Of a stretch of DNA of 64,000 bases, positions 35,002-44,223 are shown piece after piece. Location: contig NZ_JADEWY010000005.1 of assembly GCF_015207375.1 (NCBI RefSeq), positions 1-64,000 on the forward strand. Reading direction: 5' to 3'. Position numbers and translations under genes: made by a program. This stretch comes from Coleofasciculus sp. LEGE 07092. Its GTDB lineage: Bacteria; Cyanobacteriota; Cyanobacteriia; Cyanobacteriales; Coleofasciculaceae. Position 1 is the stretch's first letter; the number at the start of each line of letters is the position of its first letter. The notes below the pieces were generated by a model, which saw nothing but the letters and a program-made list of their open reading frames with translations, had not been told where the DNA came from and did no database searches.

Positions 35002-35199
35002 ATGACTAACCAACCCAACACACCCATCACTAATCCCGAAACCATCACCAATCCCCAAGAGCGTAATGCATGGATATTCGGCTTCAATCCCCAAGCAGAA
35101 ATTTGGAATGGTCGTCTAGCCATGCTAGGATTCCTTGTCGCTATTCTCATCGAACTATTTTCTGGGCAAGGACTCCTACACTTCTGGGGACTCCTCTAA
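35002..35199 (+). CDS. hli: High-light-inducible protein (single-helix Lhc-like)
   Basis: 65-residue thylakoid protein that binds chlorophyll and carotenoid and protects photosystem assembly in high light. The chlorophyll-binding helix has the ExxNGRxAMxGF signature ([13 protein letters not shown]) near residues 33-45, followed by hydrophobic residues to FWGLL. The ATG at 35002 follows a good ribosome site (AAAGGAG, 9 bp upstream). An HLR1 element lies just upstream and a terminator follows at 35231. Family ortholog number (HliA to D) is not assigned. Confidence 0.95.
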   Translation: MTNQPNTPITNPETITNPQERNAWIFGFNPQAEIWNGRLAMLGFLVAILIELFSGQGLLHFWGLL

Positions 35200-35230
35200 A
35201 TGAGTTGTTCCATTAGTCTAAAACAAGAAC

Positions 35231-35264
35231 TTGAGAGGTTGAGACAAGCCTCTCAGGTTTTTTA
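35231..35264 (+). terminator. Rho-independent terminator of hli
   Basis: TGAGAGG pairs with CCTCTCA, followed by GGTTTTTTATT. A standard stem plus T tract 32 bp after the hli stop. Confidence 0.85.
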
Positions 35265-35600
35265 TTCCACAAAAATTATCTTCAAATTAACTAATGTAAA
35301 CCTCCCGCCGGCTTTTATAAATACCACCACCCGTTATCATAAAAACCGCCAATCTTCTTCCTAATCTCCTCAACTCCTGCCACCAAACCTCTCCTCCTCT
35401 CTGCGTACCTCGGCGAAAACCTCTCTTGCCCCTCTGCGTAAAAAAAAAGCCACCTATCGAGCCTACTCAAAAATCTCAACCTCCAAAACTATCTAAACTG
35501 CAACAGCAACAATAACATCTCAATTCATAAAAGTTTGGACTCAAGCAAAAGCTAAAATACAATAGAGAACTGTTGCAATCAAATAGCCAACTAAACGCCT
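35265..35600. other. Intergenic region upstream of gatB
   Basis: No gene is seen. It contains CCTCTCTGCGTACCTCGGCG and CCTCTGCGTA repeats at about 35394-35441, a short CT-rich repeat often found between cyanobacterial genes. The gatB promoter should lie in the AT-rich part after 35500. Confidence 0.5.
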
Positions 35601-37085
35601 ATGACCACTGCTGCACCGGCTAAAACGGAGTACGAAGCAATCATTGGTCTAGAAACCCATTGTCAGCTCAGTACCCAAACCAAAATTTTCTCATATTCCT
35701 CTACAGAATTTGGCGCTACCCCAAATACCAATATCGATCCGATCTGTATGGGATTGCCAGGAGTGCTGCCCGTCCTCAATCAAAAGGTACTAGAATATGC
35801 CGTCAAAGCGGGTTTGGCGCTCAACTGCCAAATTGCCCCCTACAGTAAATTTGACCGCAAACAGTACTTCTATCCCGACCTTCCCAAAAACTATCAGATT
35901 TCTCAGTACGATTTACCGATCGCTGAACACGGTTGGCTAGAAATCGAACTAACAGACGATGAGGGCAACCTCATCCGCAAGAAAATCGGCATTACTCGCT
36001 TGCATATGGAAGAAGATGCTGGCAAGTTGGTTCACGCAGGAAGCGATCGCCTTTCCGGTTCCACCTACTCCCTAGTGGATTACAATCGCGCCGGGGTGCC
36101 ATTGGTAGAAATTGTCTCAGAACCCGATATGCGATCGGGTAAAGAAGCCGCAGAATACGCCCAGGAACTCCGCCGGATTATGCGTTACCTCGGCGTTAGT
36201 GACGGCAATATGCAAGAAGGTTCCCTGCGTTGCGATGTGAATATCTCCGTGCGCCCCATCGGACAGGAGAAGTTCGGCACTAAAGTCGAAATCAAAAACA
36301 TGAACTCCTTCAACGCCATCCAGAAGGCGATTGAACATGAAATCGAGCGGCAAATCGCCGCTATTGAAGCAGGAGAAACCATTTTTCAAGAAACGCGACT
36401 GTGGGAAGAGGGTAGTCAGCGCACTATTAGTATGCGGATCAAAGAAGGCTCTAGCGACTACCGCTACTTCCCCGAACCTGACTTACCGCCGATTGAGGTA
36501 TCCAAAGAACAGTTAGAGCAATGGCGGGGTGAACTGCCCGAACTTCCGGCACAGAAACGGTATCGCTATGAAAAAGAACAGGGACTTTCGGCATACGATG
36601 CCCGCGTGCTGACTGAAGATCGGCTAGTTGCCGAGTATTTTGAAATGGCGGTTGCAGCTAATGCCAATCCCAAACAAGTCGCTAACTGGGTAATGGGAGA
36701 TATTGCCGCTTATCTGAATACGGAAAAGCTGATTATTAGCGAGATTGCCCTCAAACCTCTTATCTTGGCAGAACTGATTACTCTCATTGAAGAGGGTACG
36801 ATTAGCGGTAAGATTGCCAAAGATATATTGCCCGAACTCCTGACTAAAGGCGGTTCTGCAAAAGAATTGATTGAGCGCAAGGGATTGATTCAAATCTCTG
36901 ATGCAAGTCAACTTGACGCCATTATTGACGAGGTGATTGCCGCTAATCCCAAGGAGCTTGAACAGTATCGCAATGGCAAAACTAAGCTGCAAGGGTTCTT
37001 TGTCGGTCAGGTGATGAAGAAAACCAGTGGACGAGCTGACCCCAAACTGACTAATCAACTTTTGGGCAAGAAGCTGAAGGCTTAA
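35601..37085 (+). CDS. gatB: Aspartyl/glutamyl-tRNA amidotransferase subunit B
   Basis: Subunit of the GatCAB complex that converts Glu-tRNA(Gln), and Asp-tRNA(Asn) where needed, to the amide form. 494 residues. The conserved N-terminal segment [20 protein letters not shown], the catalytic-domain cysteine-free zinc region LPGVLPVLN, the [14 protein letters not shown]-like [11 protein letters not shown], and the C-terminal YqeY-like tail ([23 protein letters not shown]) are all present. Cyanobacteria lack GlnRS, so this gene is essential. gatA and gatC are not adjacent. Confidence 0.97.
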   Translation: MTTAAPAKTEYEAIIGLETHCQLSTQTKIFSYSSTEFGATPNTNIDPICMGLPGVLPVLNQKVLEYAVKAGLALNCQIAPYSKFDRKQYFYPDLPKNYQISQYDLPIAEHGWLEIELTDDEGNLIRKKIGITRLHMEEDAGKLVHAGSDRLSGSTYSLVDYNRAGVPLVEIVSEPDMRSGKEAAEYAQELRRIMRYLGVSDGNMQEGSLRCDVNISVRPIGQEKFGTKVEIKNMNSFNAIQKAIEHEIERQIAAIEAGETIFQETRLWEEGSQRTISMRIKEGSSDYRYFPEPDLPPIEVSKEQLEQWRGELPELPAQKRYRYEKEQGLSAYDARVLTEDRLVAEYFEMAVAANANPKQVANWVMGDIAAYLNTEKLIISEIALKPLILAELITLIEEGTISGKIAKDILPELLTKGGSAKELIERKGLIQISDASQLDAIIDEVIAANPKELEQYRNGKTKLQGFFVGQVMKKTSGRADPKLTNQLLGKKLKA

Positions 37086-37182
37086 GAGGAATGTCACTGG
37101 CTTAAACCGACATACCCCGCTTTCAATTAAACTTCACAGAAACTTCAAATGAGGGGTAACACCCCCCATCCTATTATTGCTA

Positions 37183-37250
37183 TACTGTGATATGTAGATG
37201 CACCCTGATGATCGGGAGAGTCGCCTTAAGTGGCTCTCCTTTTATTTTTT
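37183..37250 (+). ncRNA. Candidate small RNA or terminator transcript
   Basis: A TATACT -10-like box at about 37182-37187 is followed, a few bases on, by a roughly 55-nt stretch. It ends in a stem GGAGAG (37215-37220)/CTCTCC (37234-37239) with the T-rich tract CTTTTATTTTTTTTC. It could be an independent short RNA or just the distant terminator of gatB, 130 bp upstream. No known family was recognised. Confidence 0.3.
37215..37250 (+). terminator. Rho-independent terminator
   Basis: GGAGAG-(13 nt)-CTCTCC followed by TTTTATTTTTTTT. It is the strongest terminator in this part of the window and lies 130 bp beyond the gatB stop. Confidence 0.85.
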
Positions 37251-37396
37251 TTCTAGTGGAGGTTGGCAGAAATAACTGACCCCATCTAGAGTATGAAAAG
37301 CTTTCACTGTTTGACTGCTAGGGAATCACCGTGGCTTCAGCCCGGTGAGGATGTCAAACCCCTTATTGTTGCAATCGTTCAACCCAAGTTCATAAG

Positions 37397-38416
37397 ATGA
37401 ACCTACCTGCATCAAGCCGAACCCAATTTACCCCGGATTTAAACATTTGTCGCATTTTAAACGGAATGTGGCAAGTATCGGGTGCCCATGGACGCATCGA
37501 TCCCAAACAGGCAATCCAGACGATGTTCGATTACATGGATGCTGGTTTCACGACTTGGGATTTGGCAGACCATTACGGACCTGCCGAAGATCTTATTGGC
37601 GAGTTCAGGCGTCAACTCGCCGAAACTAGTGGTAAAGAGGCGTTATCTAACCTGCAAGCCTTCACGAAATGGGTACCAAGACCCAGCCGCATGACCAAGC
37701 AGGTCGTTGAGAAAAATATCGACATCTCCCTGAAACGGATGGGAGTAGAAAGTCTCGACCTGATGCAGTTCCATTGGTGGGAATACCGTGACCCCAGCTA
37801 CCTAGATGCTCTCAAGTATATGACGGAACTCCAGGAGGAGGGAAAAATCAAGCACCTGGCTTTAACCAACTTTGATACCGAACATCTGAAAATTATCACC
37901 GATGCAGGTATCAAAATTGTATCGAACCAGGTGCAATATTCTCTAATTGACCGCCGTCCAGAAGTCAGCATGGTAAAGTTCTGCCAGGAACAGGATATCA
38001 AGCTGTTTACTTACGGTACTCTCGGCGGCGGTTTGCTATCAGAAAAGTATCTGGGACATCCTGAACCAAAAGGGACAGAAGTAACTACCGCTAGCTTGAG
38101 AAAGTACAAAAATATGATCGATGCGTGGGGCGGTTGGAGTCTGTTTCAAGAGTTGCTTTCTGTACTTCAGGATATTGCTGTCAAGCATAAGGTCAGTATT
38201 CCGAATGTGGCAGTGCGATATATTTTAGATAAACCTGCCGTTGCTGGTGTAATTGTGGGTGCCAGATTGGGAGTATCCGAGCATTTGGCGGATAATGGCA
38301 GGGTATTTGAGTTTGAGTTGGATACTGACGATTGTCATCGGATTGATGGAGTTCAGGCTAAGTCGCGGGATTTGTATCAACTCATTGGTGACTGTGGTGA
38401 CGAGTATCGACGGTAA
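37397..38416 (+). CDS. Aldo/keto reductase family oxidoreductase
   Basis: 339-residue NADPH-dependent carbonyl reductase fold ((beta/alpha)8 barrel). Features are the catalytic Tyr in DLADHYGPAE near residue 55, Asp at the end of the TTWDLAD strand, MQFHWWEYRDPSYLDAL with the active-site His, LTNFDTEHL, and the C-terminal NADP-site segment GVIVGARLG. The substrate is unknown. Monocistronic, with a GCATCTTGC palindrome directly after the stop. Confidence 0.93.
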   Translation: MNLPASSRTQFTPDLNICRILNGMWQVSGAHGRIDPKQAIQTMFDYMDAGFTTWDLADHYGPAEDLIGEFRRQLAETSGKEALSNLQAFTKWVPRPSRMTKQVVEKNIDISLKRMGVESLDLMQFHWWEYRDPSYLDALKYMTELQEEGKIKHLALTNFDTEHLKIITDAGIKIVSNQVQYSLIDRRPEVSMVKFCQEQDIKLFTYGTLGGGLLSEKYLGHPEPKGTEVTTASLRKYKNMIDAWGGWSLFQELLSVLQDIAVKHKVSIPNVAVRYILDKPAVAGVIVGARLGVSEHLADNGRVFEFELDTDDCHRIDGVQAKSRDLYQLIGDCGDEYRR

Positions 38417-38450
38417 CGGCTGCATTCCAATATTGAAAAATTTCCCTAAA

Positions 38451-38467
38451 GCAGGCATCTTGCTTGC
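38451..38467. terminator. GCATCTTGC palindrome after the aldo/keto reductase gene
   Basis: GCAGGCA-TCT-TGCTTGC, a 7-bp stem with one G-T pair, 34 bp after the stop. Second member of the palindrome family described at 5094-5115. Confidence 0.55.
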
Positions 38468-38523
38468 TGCTTGAGTCGGACGGACTGCAAATCGGTAAAC
38501 ATCCACCAAATTAGTCGGGAGTT

Positions 38524-38540
38524 CCCCCGTTTAGCGGGGG
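38524..38540. terminator. Hairpin between convergent genes
   Basis: CCCCCG-TTTAG-CGGGGG, a perfect 6-bp stem located between the 3' ends of the aldo/keto reductase gene (+) and the TolB-like gene (-). No T tract on either side. Confidence 0.55.
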
Positions 38541-38584
38541 AGTTTCCGTTTAGAAGCGGCTAAAAGCTTTCTATTGCCAAAATT

Positions 38585-39103
38585 CTACTCATAAGTTAAA
38601 AGCCGTTTCCCAGAGCGATCGCAAACTATAATATCCCATTGACCATTTTCACTCGATTCAAAAGCAATAGTACTGCCATCGGCGCTAATCGTAGGATTAC
38701 GAACTTCAGCGTTAAGATTTTCGGTTAGATTCCGCAACTGATGAGTGTCCTGGTTATAGAGGTAAATACCGGAACGCCCTTCCTGTGTAGCAGCAAAAAC
38801 GAGGGTTCGCCCATCTTCGGAAATCGCGGGGTGTGACGAGATCGCATCTAGAGCATTGAGTCCTGGCAACTCGACTAAGCGGCGATCATTAATAGCGTAC
38901 AGGTAAACATCCTGACTCCCAGCTCGATCAGAAACAAATACAATTAACTGTCCGTTGACGTGAGGAGTTAATTCAGAAGCGGGACTGTTCAAACTACGTC
39001 CCCCGCTATCAAAGGGAAAACTCAGCAGGTGTGAATTTCCCGTACAACTGGTCAATATCCCGACCAGGGTACACGCTATTAGGAGTAACAGGAAACGCTT
39101 CAC
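38585..39103 (-). CDS. TolB-like beta-propeller lipoprotein (second of a pair)
   Basis: 172 residues. N-terminal lipoprotein signal with lipobox LTSC (lipidated Cys near residue 20). The rest is a partial beta-propeller with three TolB/PD40-type blades (DGRTLVFAATQEG, ADGSTIAFESSENGQWDI). The GTG start at 39103 overlaps the stop of the preceding paralog (GTGA), so translation is coupled. TolB-like repeats usually bind other envelope proteins. Three blades cannot close a ring alone, so it may form a complex with its partner. Confidence 0.85.
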   Translation of the reverse strand: MKRFLLLLIACTLVGILTSCTGNSHLLSFPFDSGGRSLNSPASELTPHVNGQLIVFVSDRAGSQDVYLYAINDRRLVELPGLNALDAISSHPAISEDGRTLVFAATQEGRSGIYLYNQDTHQLRNLTENLNAEVRNPTISADGSTIAFESSENGQWDIIVCDRSGKRLLTYE

Positions 39104-39651
39104 TCTTGAGACACTGGACTCCCATCCGGTATATCTAATTCAACATCAAAACCTCGATCGAGTACTTCAATATCCCACTGTCCACGACGGGAGGTTTCAA
39201 ATACAATAGTACGACCATCGGGGCTGATACTGGGATTTCTGACTCCCCTGCGATAGCCAAGGGGCAGAATTTGTGATCGCTGGGTGGCTTGGTCGTAAAG
39301 TTCGATGACTGGGGTTCCCCGTTCATTGGCGATATAAGCAATGTAACGACCTGTATAACTCAAGCTGGGACTCTCTGCGATCGCATTTCGTCGATTCAAG
39401 CTTGGTAAATCTACAAGTTGTTGCTGTTGCAGGTCGTACATCAAAATTTGGCGAGTTCCACCCCGGTTAGACACAAAAGCCAGAAAGCGACCATTACCGC
39501 TCAAGGCAGGTTGCTCTTCTGTATAACGGCTGTTCAGGGTAGTGGGTTCAATTTGAGAGTTTACAGGAGGACTGCAAGCGACAATTAGACCCGTCAGTAT
39601 CAAAACAATTCCCCAAAGCAGCCGTTTGGCTCTTTGCTGTCTGGCACTCAC
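39100..39651 (-). CDS. TolB-like beta-propeller lipoprotein (first of a pair)
   Basis: 183 residues from a GTG at 39651. That start places a lipoprotein signal (RLLWGIVLILTGLIVAC, lipobox IVAC) at the very N-terminus and avoids overlap with ycf66, which ends at 39677. Longer in-frame readings to 39777 would overlap ycf66 by 100 bp and push the signal inward. The mature part has three TolB-like blades (YTGRYIAYIANERGTPVIELYD, DGRTIVFETSRRGQWDIEV). Paralog of the downstream gene, with which it overlaps by 4 bp. Probably one transcript with psbX and ycf66. Confidence 0.82.
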   Translation of the reverse strand: MSARQQRAKRLLWGIVLILTGLIVACSPPVNSQIEPTTLNSRYTEEQPALSGNGRFLAFVSNRGGTRQILMYDLQQQQLVDLPSLNRRNAIAESPSLSYTGRYIAYIANERGTPVIELYDQATQRSQILPLGYRRGVRNPSISPDGRTIVFETSRRGQWDIEVLDRGFDVELDIPDGSPVSQE

Positions 39652-39676
39652 TGATTTCGCCGTCTTACCATTCAGC

Positions 39677-40492
39677 TTAGTACTCCGAACCTCTCGGTAT
39701 GGTGTCCTCGTCCTCTTCTTCCAAGGGGTCAATTGGTTGATAATCGACATAATCGCCAGATGCCGTATCTGTCTCAACAGGAGGGACAGATGGCTTGCGA
39801 TCTTGGGGCGGACGCCGCTTTCTCGGTCTTGATACCGTCTCCTCGTCTAAGTCGCGGTTGGGTGGACGTGTTGGGCGGGTACGGCTTCTGGGAGAAGGTC
39901 TTTCTTCCCACTCACTCTCTACATCTACTTCAGCGTCCCAACTCTCAACCGACCGCTCCGGAGGAGCACTGCTCGGACGAGGGCGGCGCTTACGGTAGCT
40001 ATCTTCGGGTGGTACAGACCGTTCTGAGGTGCCGCGACTCCGAGAACGGCGAACGTCTTCTTCCTCGTACTGATCTCGATAGCGAGGGTCTGCCGTTCCC
40101 CGCAACCGCCGATTGACGTATCGATCCTCAATAGGTTCGAGTTCATCCAACTCGGCAACTTCTCGGTACACCTTACTAACAGGTCGCTCATCGTCCACAA
40201 TCCGTGTATTGCGCTTTGCCTGTTCAGTCGCAATACCCCGCAAACGAATCGTTTCTACACCAAAAAAGATAGCAGAACCCGTGAGCAGAAACTGACCGAA
40301 TTGCAAAATCGGATCGAGTCGCCACCCTTGAAATAAGAGGATAAAACCACACAAGAGTCCTACTGCGGCAAAAAAGATATCATGATCTCGTGCCAACTCT
40401 GGACGTACCGAACGCAAAAAATAAAGTCCCGCTCCGGCAACTGCCAGAAAAATACCCAGAATGCTGGCTGAGTTCAGCCCAAAATTTACCAT
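39677..40492 (-). CDS. ycf66: Ycf66 family membrane protein
   Basis: 271 residues. The conserved Ycf66 region is N-terminal (residues 1 to about 95), with three hydrophobic helices (ILGIFLAVAGAGLYFL, IFFAAVGLLCGFILLF and FGQFLLTGSAIFFGVETI). The remainder is a highly charged, Arg/Pro/Glu-rich disordered tail. Found in cyanobacteria and some plastids; function unknown. It follows psbX, an arrangement conserved in cyanobacteria, which suggests a link to photosystem II. Confidence 0.9.
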   Translation of the reverse strand: MVNFGLNSASILGIFLAVAGAGLYFLRSVRPELARDHDIFFAAVGLLCGFILLFQGWRLDPILQFGQFLLTGSAIFFGVETIRLRGIATEQAKRNTRIVDDERPVSKVYREVAELDELEPIEDRYVNRRLRGTADPRYRDQYEEEDVRRSRSRGTSERSVPPEDSYRKRRPRPSSAPPERSVESWDAEVDVESEWEERPSPRSRTRPTRPPNRDLDEETVSRPRKRRPPQDRKPSVPPVETDTASGDYVDYQPIDPLEEEDEDTIPRGSEY

Positions 40493-40659
40493 CGCTGCTC
40501 TCCTACAGTCAGTCCTATGGTAGCGAGTTTCCTGACCAACCTCTACTCTAACTGAGATGGTGCAAAAATTTATCGGCGTCAGCCCTGCCGATTGAAACAG
40601 GGCAGCTAACTTCCCCGCTGCCCTGTCTTGATTGAGGTTTCAAAAACTGATACTCAAAA

Positions 40660-40779
40660 TTAGGAACGTTGGACTCTGTCCTTCTGACTGATAAAGATTA
40701 GTGCAACCGTTGCGGGGATAACCACGATTGCGCCACCTAAAAGTAGACTCCAGAAAAAGTTTGCTAACGAGGGCGTCAT
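40660..40779 (-). CDS. psbX: Photosystem II reaction centre protein X
   Basis: 39-residue single-helix thylakoid protein beginning [16 protein letters not shown] and ending [10 protein letters not shown], an almost canonical PsbX. It is associated with the PSII core near the QB/cytochrome b559 side. The ATG at 40779 is preceded by AAGGATTGAAGTTCT, giving a ribosome site at good spacing. It lies upstream of ycf66 on the same strand, with a 167-bp gap. This gene is easy to miss because of its length. Confidence 0.95.
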   Translation of the reverse strand: MTPSLANFFWSLLLGGAIVVIPATVALIFISQKDRVQRS

Positions 40780-41169
40780 AGAACTTCAATCCTTGTTGAT
40801 ATTCTTCATATTAATTTTAATGGTCTGTGGGCGACTTGAGAAGTCTCTATCTAAATAAGACGCGATCGCACCAGTCCCAAGGCAGCACTTCAGTAGCGTG
40901 TCCACTTCCTACTCCCGACTCGCCATTGAACGACCTTCTTTATCTCTTAAAGCTTCGTTAAAATTTGTGTAGCCATAGCGCTTAAAATTTTAGGATTGTG
41001 GGGGTCTGACCTCTACTCCCATGGCTGGTGGGATGTCTTTGATGAATATCATTTCCCCCCTCTATCCTGAATTTTGCGATCGCACCCTTTGGGGCGGTGG
41101 CAAAGTCAATCACACCTAGCCACTGAGGATTTACACTCAACTCAATCTAAAAATTGCGAACTCTAACCC
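40780..41169. promoter_or_regulatory. Divergent region between psbX and yggT
   Basis: 390 bp with no supported gene. It must hold the promoters of psbX (-) and the Ycf19/YggT gene (+). HIP1-type GCGATCGC sequences occur within it. No HLR1 site was recognised. Confidence 0.5.
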
Positions 41170-41454
41170 ATGACTGCTGCTACTGTTGCTAATTGGATTC
41201 TCGGCCCCTTACTGGGACTTGCTATCTTTTTATTTATCTTCCGCATCATACTCACTTGGTATCCCCAGGTAGACTTGAACCGCTTTCCGTTTAACGTGAT
41301 TGCGTTACCAACGGAACCCTTCCTAGTGCCGATGCGCAAACTTGTCCCGCCGATTGGTGGGGTTGACATTACTCCAATTCTATGGGTGGGAATTTTTAGT
41401 TTGCTGCGAGAGCTTCTTTTAGGTCAGCAGGGATTACTGAGAATGATTCACTAA
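41170..41454 (+). CDS. YggT/Ycf19 family membrane protein
   Basis: 94 residues with two membrane helices (about 5-27 and 68-86) separated by the conserved loop RIILTWYPQVDLNRFPFNVIALPTEPFL. Family members (CCB3/Ycf19) assist thylakoid or cytochrome b6f biogenesis in plastids and shape nucleoid or membrane organisation in bacteria, but the exact role here is open. It lies next to psbX-ycf66 and converges on accC. Confidence 0.9.
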   Translation: MTAATVANWILGPLLGLAIFLFIFRIILTWYPQVDLNRFPFNVIALPTEPFLVPMRKLVPPIGGVDITPILWVGIFSLLRELLLGQQGLLRMIH

Positions 41455-41494
41455 AGTTAAGGTTCAGCCTCCCTGCGTCTTCCAGAATGAAAGT

Positions 41495-42841
41495 TCACGT
41501 TTGCATCATCTGCTCGACAAAATTGGTATAAACTTCCCCCTCTAGAAACGCTGGGGTTTCCAGAATTTTTTGATGGAAACCGATTGTGGTGGGAACGCCC
41601 GTAATCGCACATTCCCGAAGTGCCCGTTTCATGCGCCGAATGGCGGCATCGCGGTTGGGTGCCCAAACAATTAATTTGCCAATCAGTGAATCGTAATAGG
41701 GGGGAATTTCATAATCGGTATAGACGTGGGAGTCCATACGCACCCCCGGTCCTCCCGGTGGCAAGTAACCGCTGATTCGTCCCGGTTGGGGGCGAAAACC
41801 GTGATCGGGGTCTTCAGCATTAATTCGGCATTCAATTGCATGACCCTTAAGAACAACTTGGTTTTGGGTTAGCTGTAATGTCTCCCCTTGAGCGATGCGA
41901 ATTTGTTCAGCAATCAAGTCGAGTCCTGCAATCATCTCGGTTACGGGGTGTTCGACTTGAATGCGGGTGTTCATTTCCATGAAGTAGAAGTTACCGGACG
42001 CATCGACGAGAAACTCAACCGTACCTGCCCCCACGTAGTTAATCGACTTAGCTGCCATTACTGCTGCCGTACCCATTTTTTCTCGTAGTTCTGGGGTAAG
42101 AAGAGGACTGGGTGCCTCTTCAAGGAGTTTTTGATGACGCCGCTGAATGGAACAATCTCGCTCACCTAGGTGGATGACATTGCCGTAACTGTCGGCGAGA
42201 ATTTGAAACTCGATGTGGCGAGGGCGAACAATAAATTTTTCCAGATAAACCCCTGGATTGCCAAAGGCAGCTTCTGCTTCTCCTTGAGCTGCTTGGAAGA
42301 GCTTGGTCATAACACTCTCTTCTGGCACAAAGCGCATCCCGCGTCCGCCACCGCCTGCAGTGGCTTTAATCATGACCGGATAGCCAATTTGTTTGGCAAT
42401 GGTTAACGCTTCTCGTTCGCTGGTCAGCAATCCCTCACTGCCTGGTACGGTCGGTACGTTAGCCTGTTGCATGGTTTCTTTAGCGGTGGATTTGTCTCCC
42501 ATTGCCCGTATTGCTTCTGGAGAAGGACCGATAAAGGAAATTTGATGATCAGCGCAGATTTCGGCGAATCGGGCATTCTCTGCCAAAAAACCATAGCCGG
42601 GATGAATGGCAGTCGCGTTGCGAGTCAAGGCGGCGGCAATAATATTAGGAATGTTCAAGTAACTTTTGCTACTGGGGGGTTCGCCAATGCAAACGGCTTC
42701 ATCTGCTAGTTGTACGTGAAGAGCGTGTCGGTCAATTGTAGAGTGAACGGCAACGGTGGCGATTCCCATTTCTTCACAAGTTCGGAGAATCCGCAGGGCA
42801 ATTTCCCCGCGATTGGCAATCAGAATCTTTGAAAATTGCAT
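41495..42841 (-). CDS. accC: Acetyl-CoA carboxylase biotin carboxylase subunit
   Basis: Carboxylates the biotin on AccB with ATP and bicarbonate, the first step of fatty acid synthesis. 448 residues. N-terminal [16 protein letters not shown]-grasp glycine loop [14 protein letters not shown] near residue 160, and [16 protein letters not shown] with the catalytic Glu/Arg near residue 290 are intact. Other acc subunits are not in the window, as is usual in cyanobacteria. Confidence 0.97.
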   Translation of the reverse strand: MQFSKILIANRGEIALRILRTCEEMGIATVAVHSTIDRHALHVQLADEAVCIGEPPSSKSYLNIPNIIAAALTRNATAIHPGYGFLAENARFAEICADHQISFIGPSPEAIRAMGDKSTAKETMQQANVPTVPGSEGLLTSEREALTIAKQIGYPVMIKATAGGGGRGMRFVPEESVMTKLFQAAQGEAEAAFGNPGVYLEKFIVRPRHIEFQILADSYGNVIHLGERDCSIQRRHQKLLEEAPSPLLTPELREKMGTAAVMAAKSINYVGAGTVEFLVDASGNFYFMEMNTRIQVEHPVTEMIAGLDLIAEQIRIAQGETLQLTQNQVVLKGHAIECRINAEDPDHGFRPQPGRISGYLPPGGPGVRMDSHVYTDYEIPPYYDSLIGKLIVWAPNRDAAIRRMKRALRECAITGVPTTIGFHQKILETPAFLEGEVYTNFVEQMMQT

Positions 42842-42987
42842 AAAACAGTGCTGCTATATCCGTATCAGTAGGATAGAGGCGATCGTGTACTCTGTTGGAT
42901 ACTGTATGTAGTTGCGTTCGATCCCAAAGTTGGAACGAGAAAGCGAACTAGCCCAGAAGCAGTAATTTTCTCATGACGGCTTTACTC

Positions 42988-43020
42988 ATTTTTAGCGATC
43001 GCACTATTTTTAGCGATCGC
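42988..43020. repeat. Tandem 15-bp repeat containing HIP1
   Basis: ATTTTTAGCGATCGC occurs twice (42988-43002 and 43006-43020) upstream of the tRNA gene. Each copy carries the cyanobacterial HIP1 octamer GCGATCGC, which also recurs throughout the window. Confidence 0.8.
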
Positions 43021-43081
43021 CACCCAAAAATTGCTGGATTAGAAGTAGATCTGCATTTTTTTTGATATACTGAGTAATCGC

Positions 43082-43163
43082 GCGGATGTGGTGGAATCGG
43101 TAGACACGCACGCTTGAGGGGCGTGTGACGAAAGTCTTGCGAGTTCGAGTCTCGCCATCCGCA
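43082..43163 (+). tRNA. trnL-GAG: tRNA-Leu (anticodon GAG)
   Basis: 82-nt class II tRNA. The acceptor stem GCGGATG (43082-43088) pairs with CATCCGC (43156-43162), followed by discriminator A. The anticodon stem is CACGC/GCGTG with loop TTGAGGG, so the anticodon is GAG (Leu, CUC/CUU). A long variable arm (TGACGAAAGTCT) and the T-arm GCGAGTTCGAGTCTCGC are present. CCA is not encoded. A protein reading that crosses this gene (43125-43445) is rejected. Confidence 0.97.
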
Positions 43164-43531
43164 CTGCCCAAGGGTGCGTTGTCAAAACTCCTGACGGGTG
43201 CTTTCTATAAAAGTTCATCTCCCGCCGATAAGCGTTGGAGATTGCCAGTCATCAGTCAATTGAACTGGAAACTGGTAGCCGAGAACTGGGGTAGCAGTTT
43301 TCCTTCCGTCCTTTGGAAGGAGACGGGCATCTTTGCTGCCTCTGGTGAAATCGGATTTTCTGGTGCGGACAAGCAGCAGGCTATGGCTGCTTGCGTTCTG
43401 GTGCTGGAATATTATTGCTGGGCATTTATTACAAGCATTCAATGAATGAAAGTATTCGTTGCTTGTAACAATTTGTAATATAATGTGAGCAACATTTACA
43501 GAAAAAATGTTCGGTTCAACACAACAAGGGG
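43164..43531. other. Intergenic region after tRNA-Leu
   Basis: No supported gene. An imperfect inverted repeat ACAAGCA...TGCTTGT lies at about 43433-43467, followed by a TATAAT -10-like box at 43479-43484. That box could serve the small gene starting at 43532-43541, although no good -35 is seen. Confidence 0.45.
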
Positions 43532-43906
43532 GTGAAGGTTGTGAATAAAGAACTCAAGGAGTACAACTTCATGATGCTTGATTTAACAGAAAACGTATGG
43601 GTTAACACTCTCATTCCCAGTGCTAACCATGCCGCCTTACGGTCTGGATTTGCTGGATATCCGATTAATCCCCGTTGGAATGCTGCAAAGTTTAAGGCAT
43701 GGAAAACGGGACGTCAGTGGCGAGAAGCACTCGACCGAGGTGAGATGGTTGTGCGTTCTACAGACTCCATGCTAGTGCCTACAGCCAAACAGGAGGAAAA
43801 GTTGACTGACCAAGGCAATCGTTCCCCAGAAAAATCTTCGGAATCTCATCGATTTAAGTTCCCCTTCGGGGCTAAACAATTGTTAGCAGCGTTCCACGCT
43901 GTCTGA
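43532..43906 (+). CDS. Small cyanobacterial protein of unknown function
   Basis: 124 residues from the GTG at 43532, or 121 from the GTG at 43541, which sits better behind GGGGGTGAAGG. The central part is compact and conserved-looking (LTENVWVNTLIPSANHAALR, NPRWNAAKFKAWKTGRQWREA). The tail is polar and probably disordered. Codon use matches the neighbours. No family is recognised with confidence. It stands alone between tRNA-Leu and a MITE-like repeat. Confidence 0.7.
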   Translation: MKVVNKELKEYNFMMLDLTENVWVNTLIPSANHAALRSGFAGYPINPRWNAAKFKAWKTGRQWREALDRGEMVVRSTDSMLVPTAKQEEKLTDQGNRSPEKSSESHRFKFPFGAKQLLAAFHAV

Positions 43907-44223
43907 ATTGACGACAACGGCAGAATTGCTGTGGATTGAGTTGGCAAATCTGATATGGATTATTTTAGTTTTTAGAGGCGCGAGCAATCGCGTCTCTACG
44001 AGTATAGAGAGTCCTAATTGTTAACAAAAATAAGGAAAAGGGCAAAATTAATGGTTTCGTTTAACCCTTTTCCTTTCCCTTAACTTAAATAGAATATAGC
44101 GTTTCCTGGCGTCGTAAGGTACAGCATCGTTTTCTTACCCACTCCCTACTCCCTACTCCCTGAACTCCCAAGTGTTGTACCTCACCAGATAGAGAAACGC
44201 TATTGTGAATGCATACCCGAAGG
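43907..44223. other. Intergenic region with MITE-like copy 2
   Basis: About 317 bp between the 3' end of the small gene and the 3' end of the secreted protein gene. It holds an AAAGGGTTAAA...TTTAACCCTTT hairpin-like segment near 44036-44080 and the MITE-like palindrome at 44095-44204. No gene. Confidence 0.55.
44095..44204. mobile_element. MITE-like palindromic element, copy 2
   Basis: Begins TATAGCGTTTCCTGGCGTCGTAAGGTACA and ends TTGTACCTCACCAGATAGAGAAACGCTATT, an imperfect inverse. The centre is CCCACTCCCTACTCCCTACTCCC. It shares the termini TATAGCGTTT and GGTACA/TGTACC with the copy at 24355-24467. About 110 bp and non-coding. Confidence 0.65.

Noticed and set aside
43125-43445. Protein reading overlapping tRNA-Leu
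   Set aside because: It starts inside the tRNA gene and shows no family motif; the tRNA is certain.
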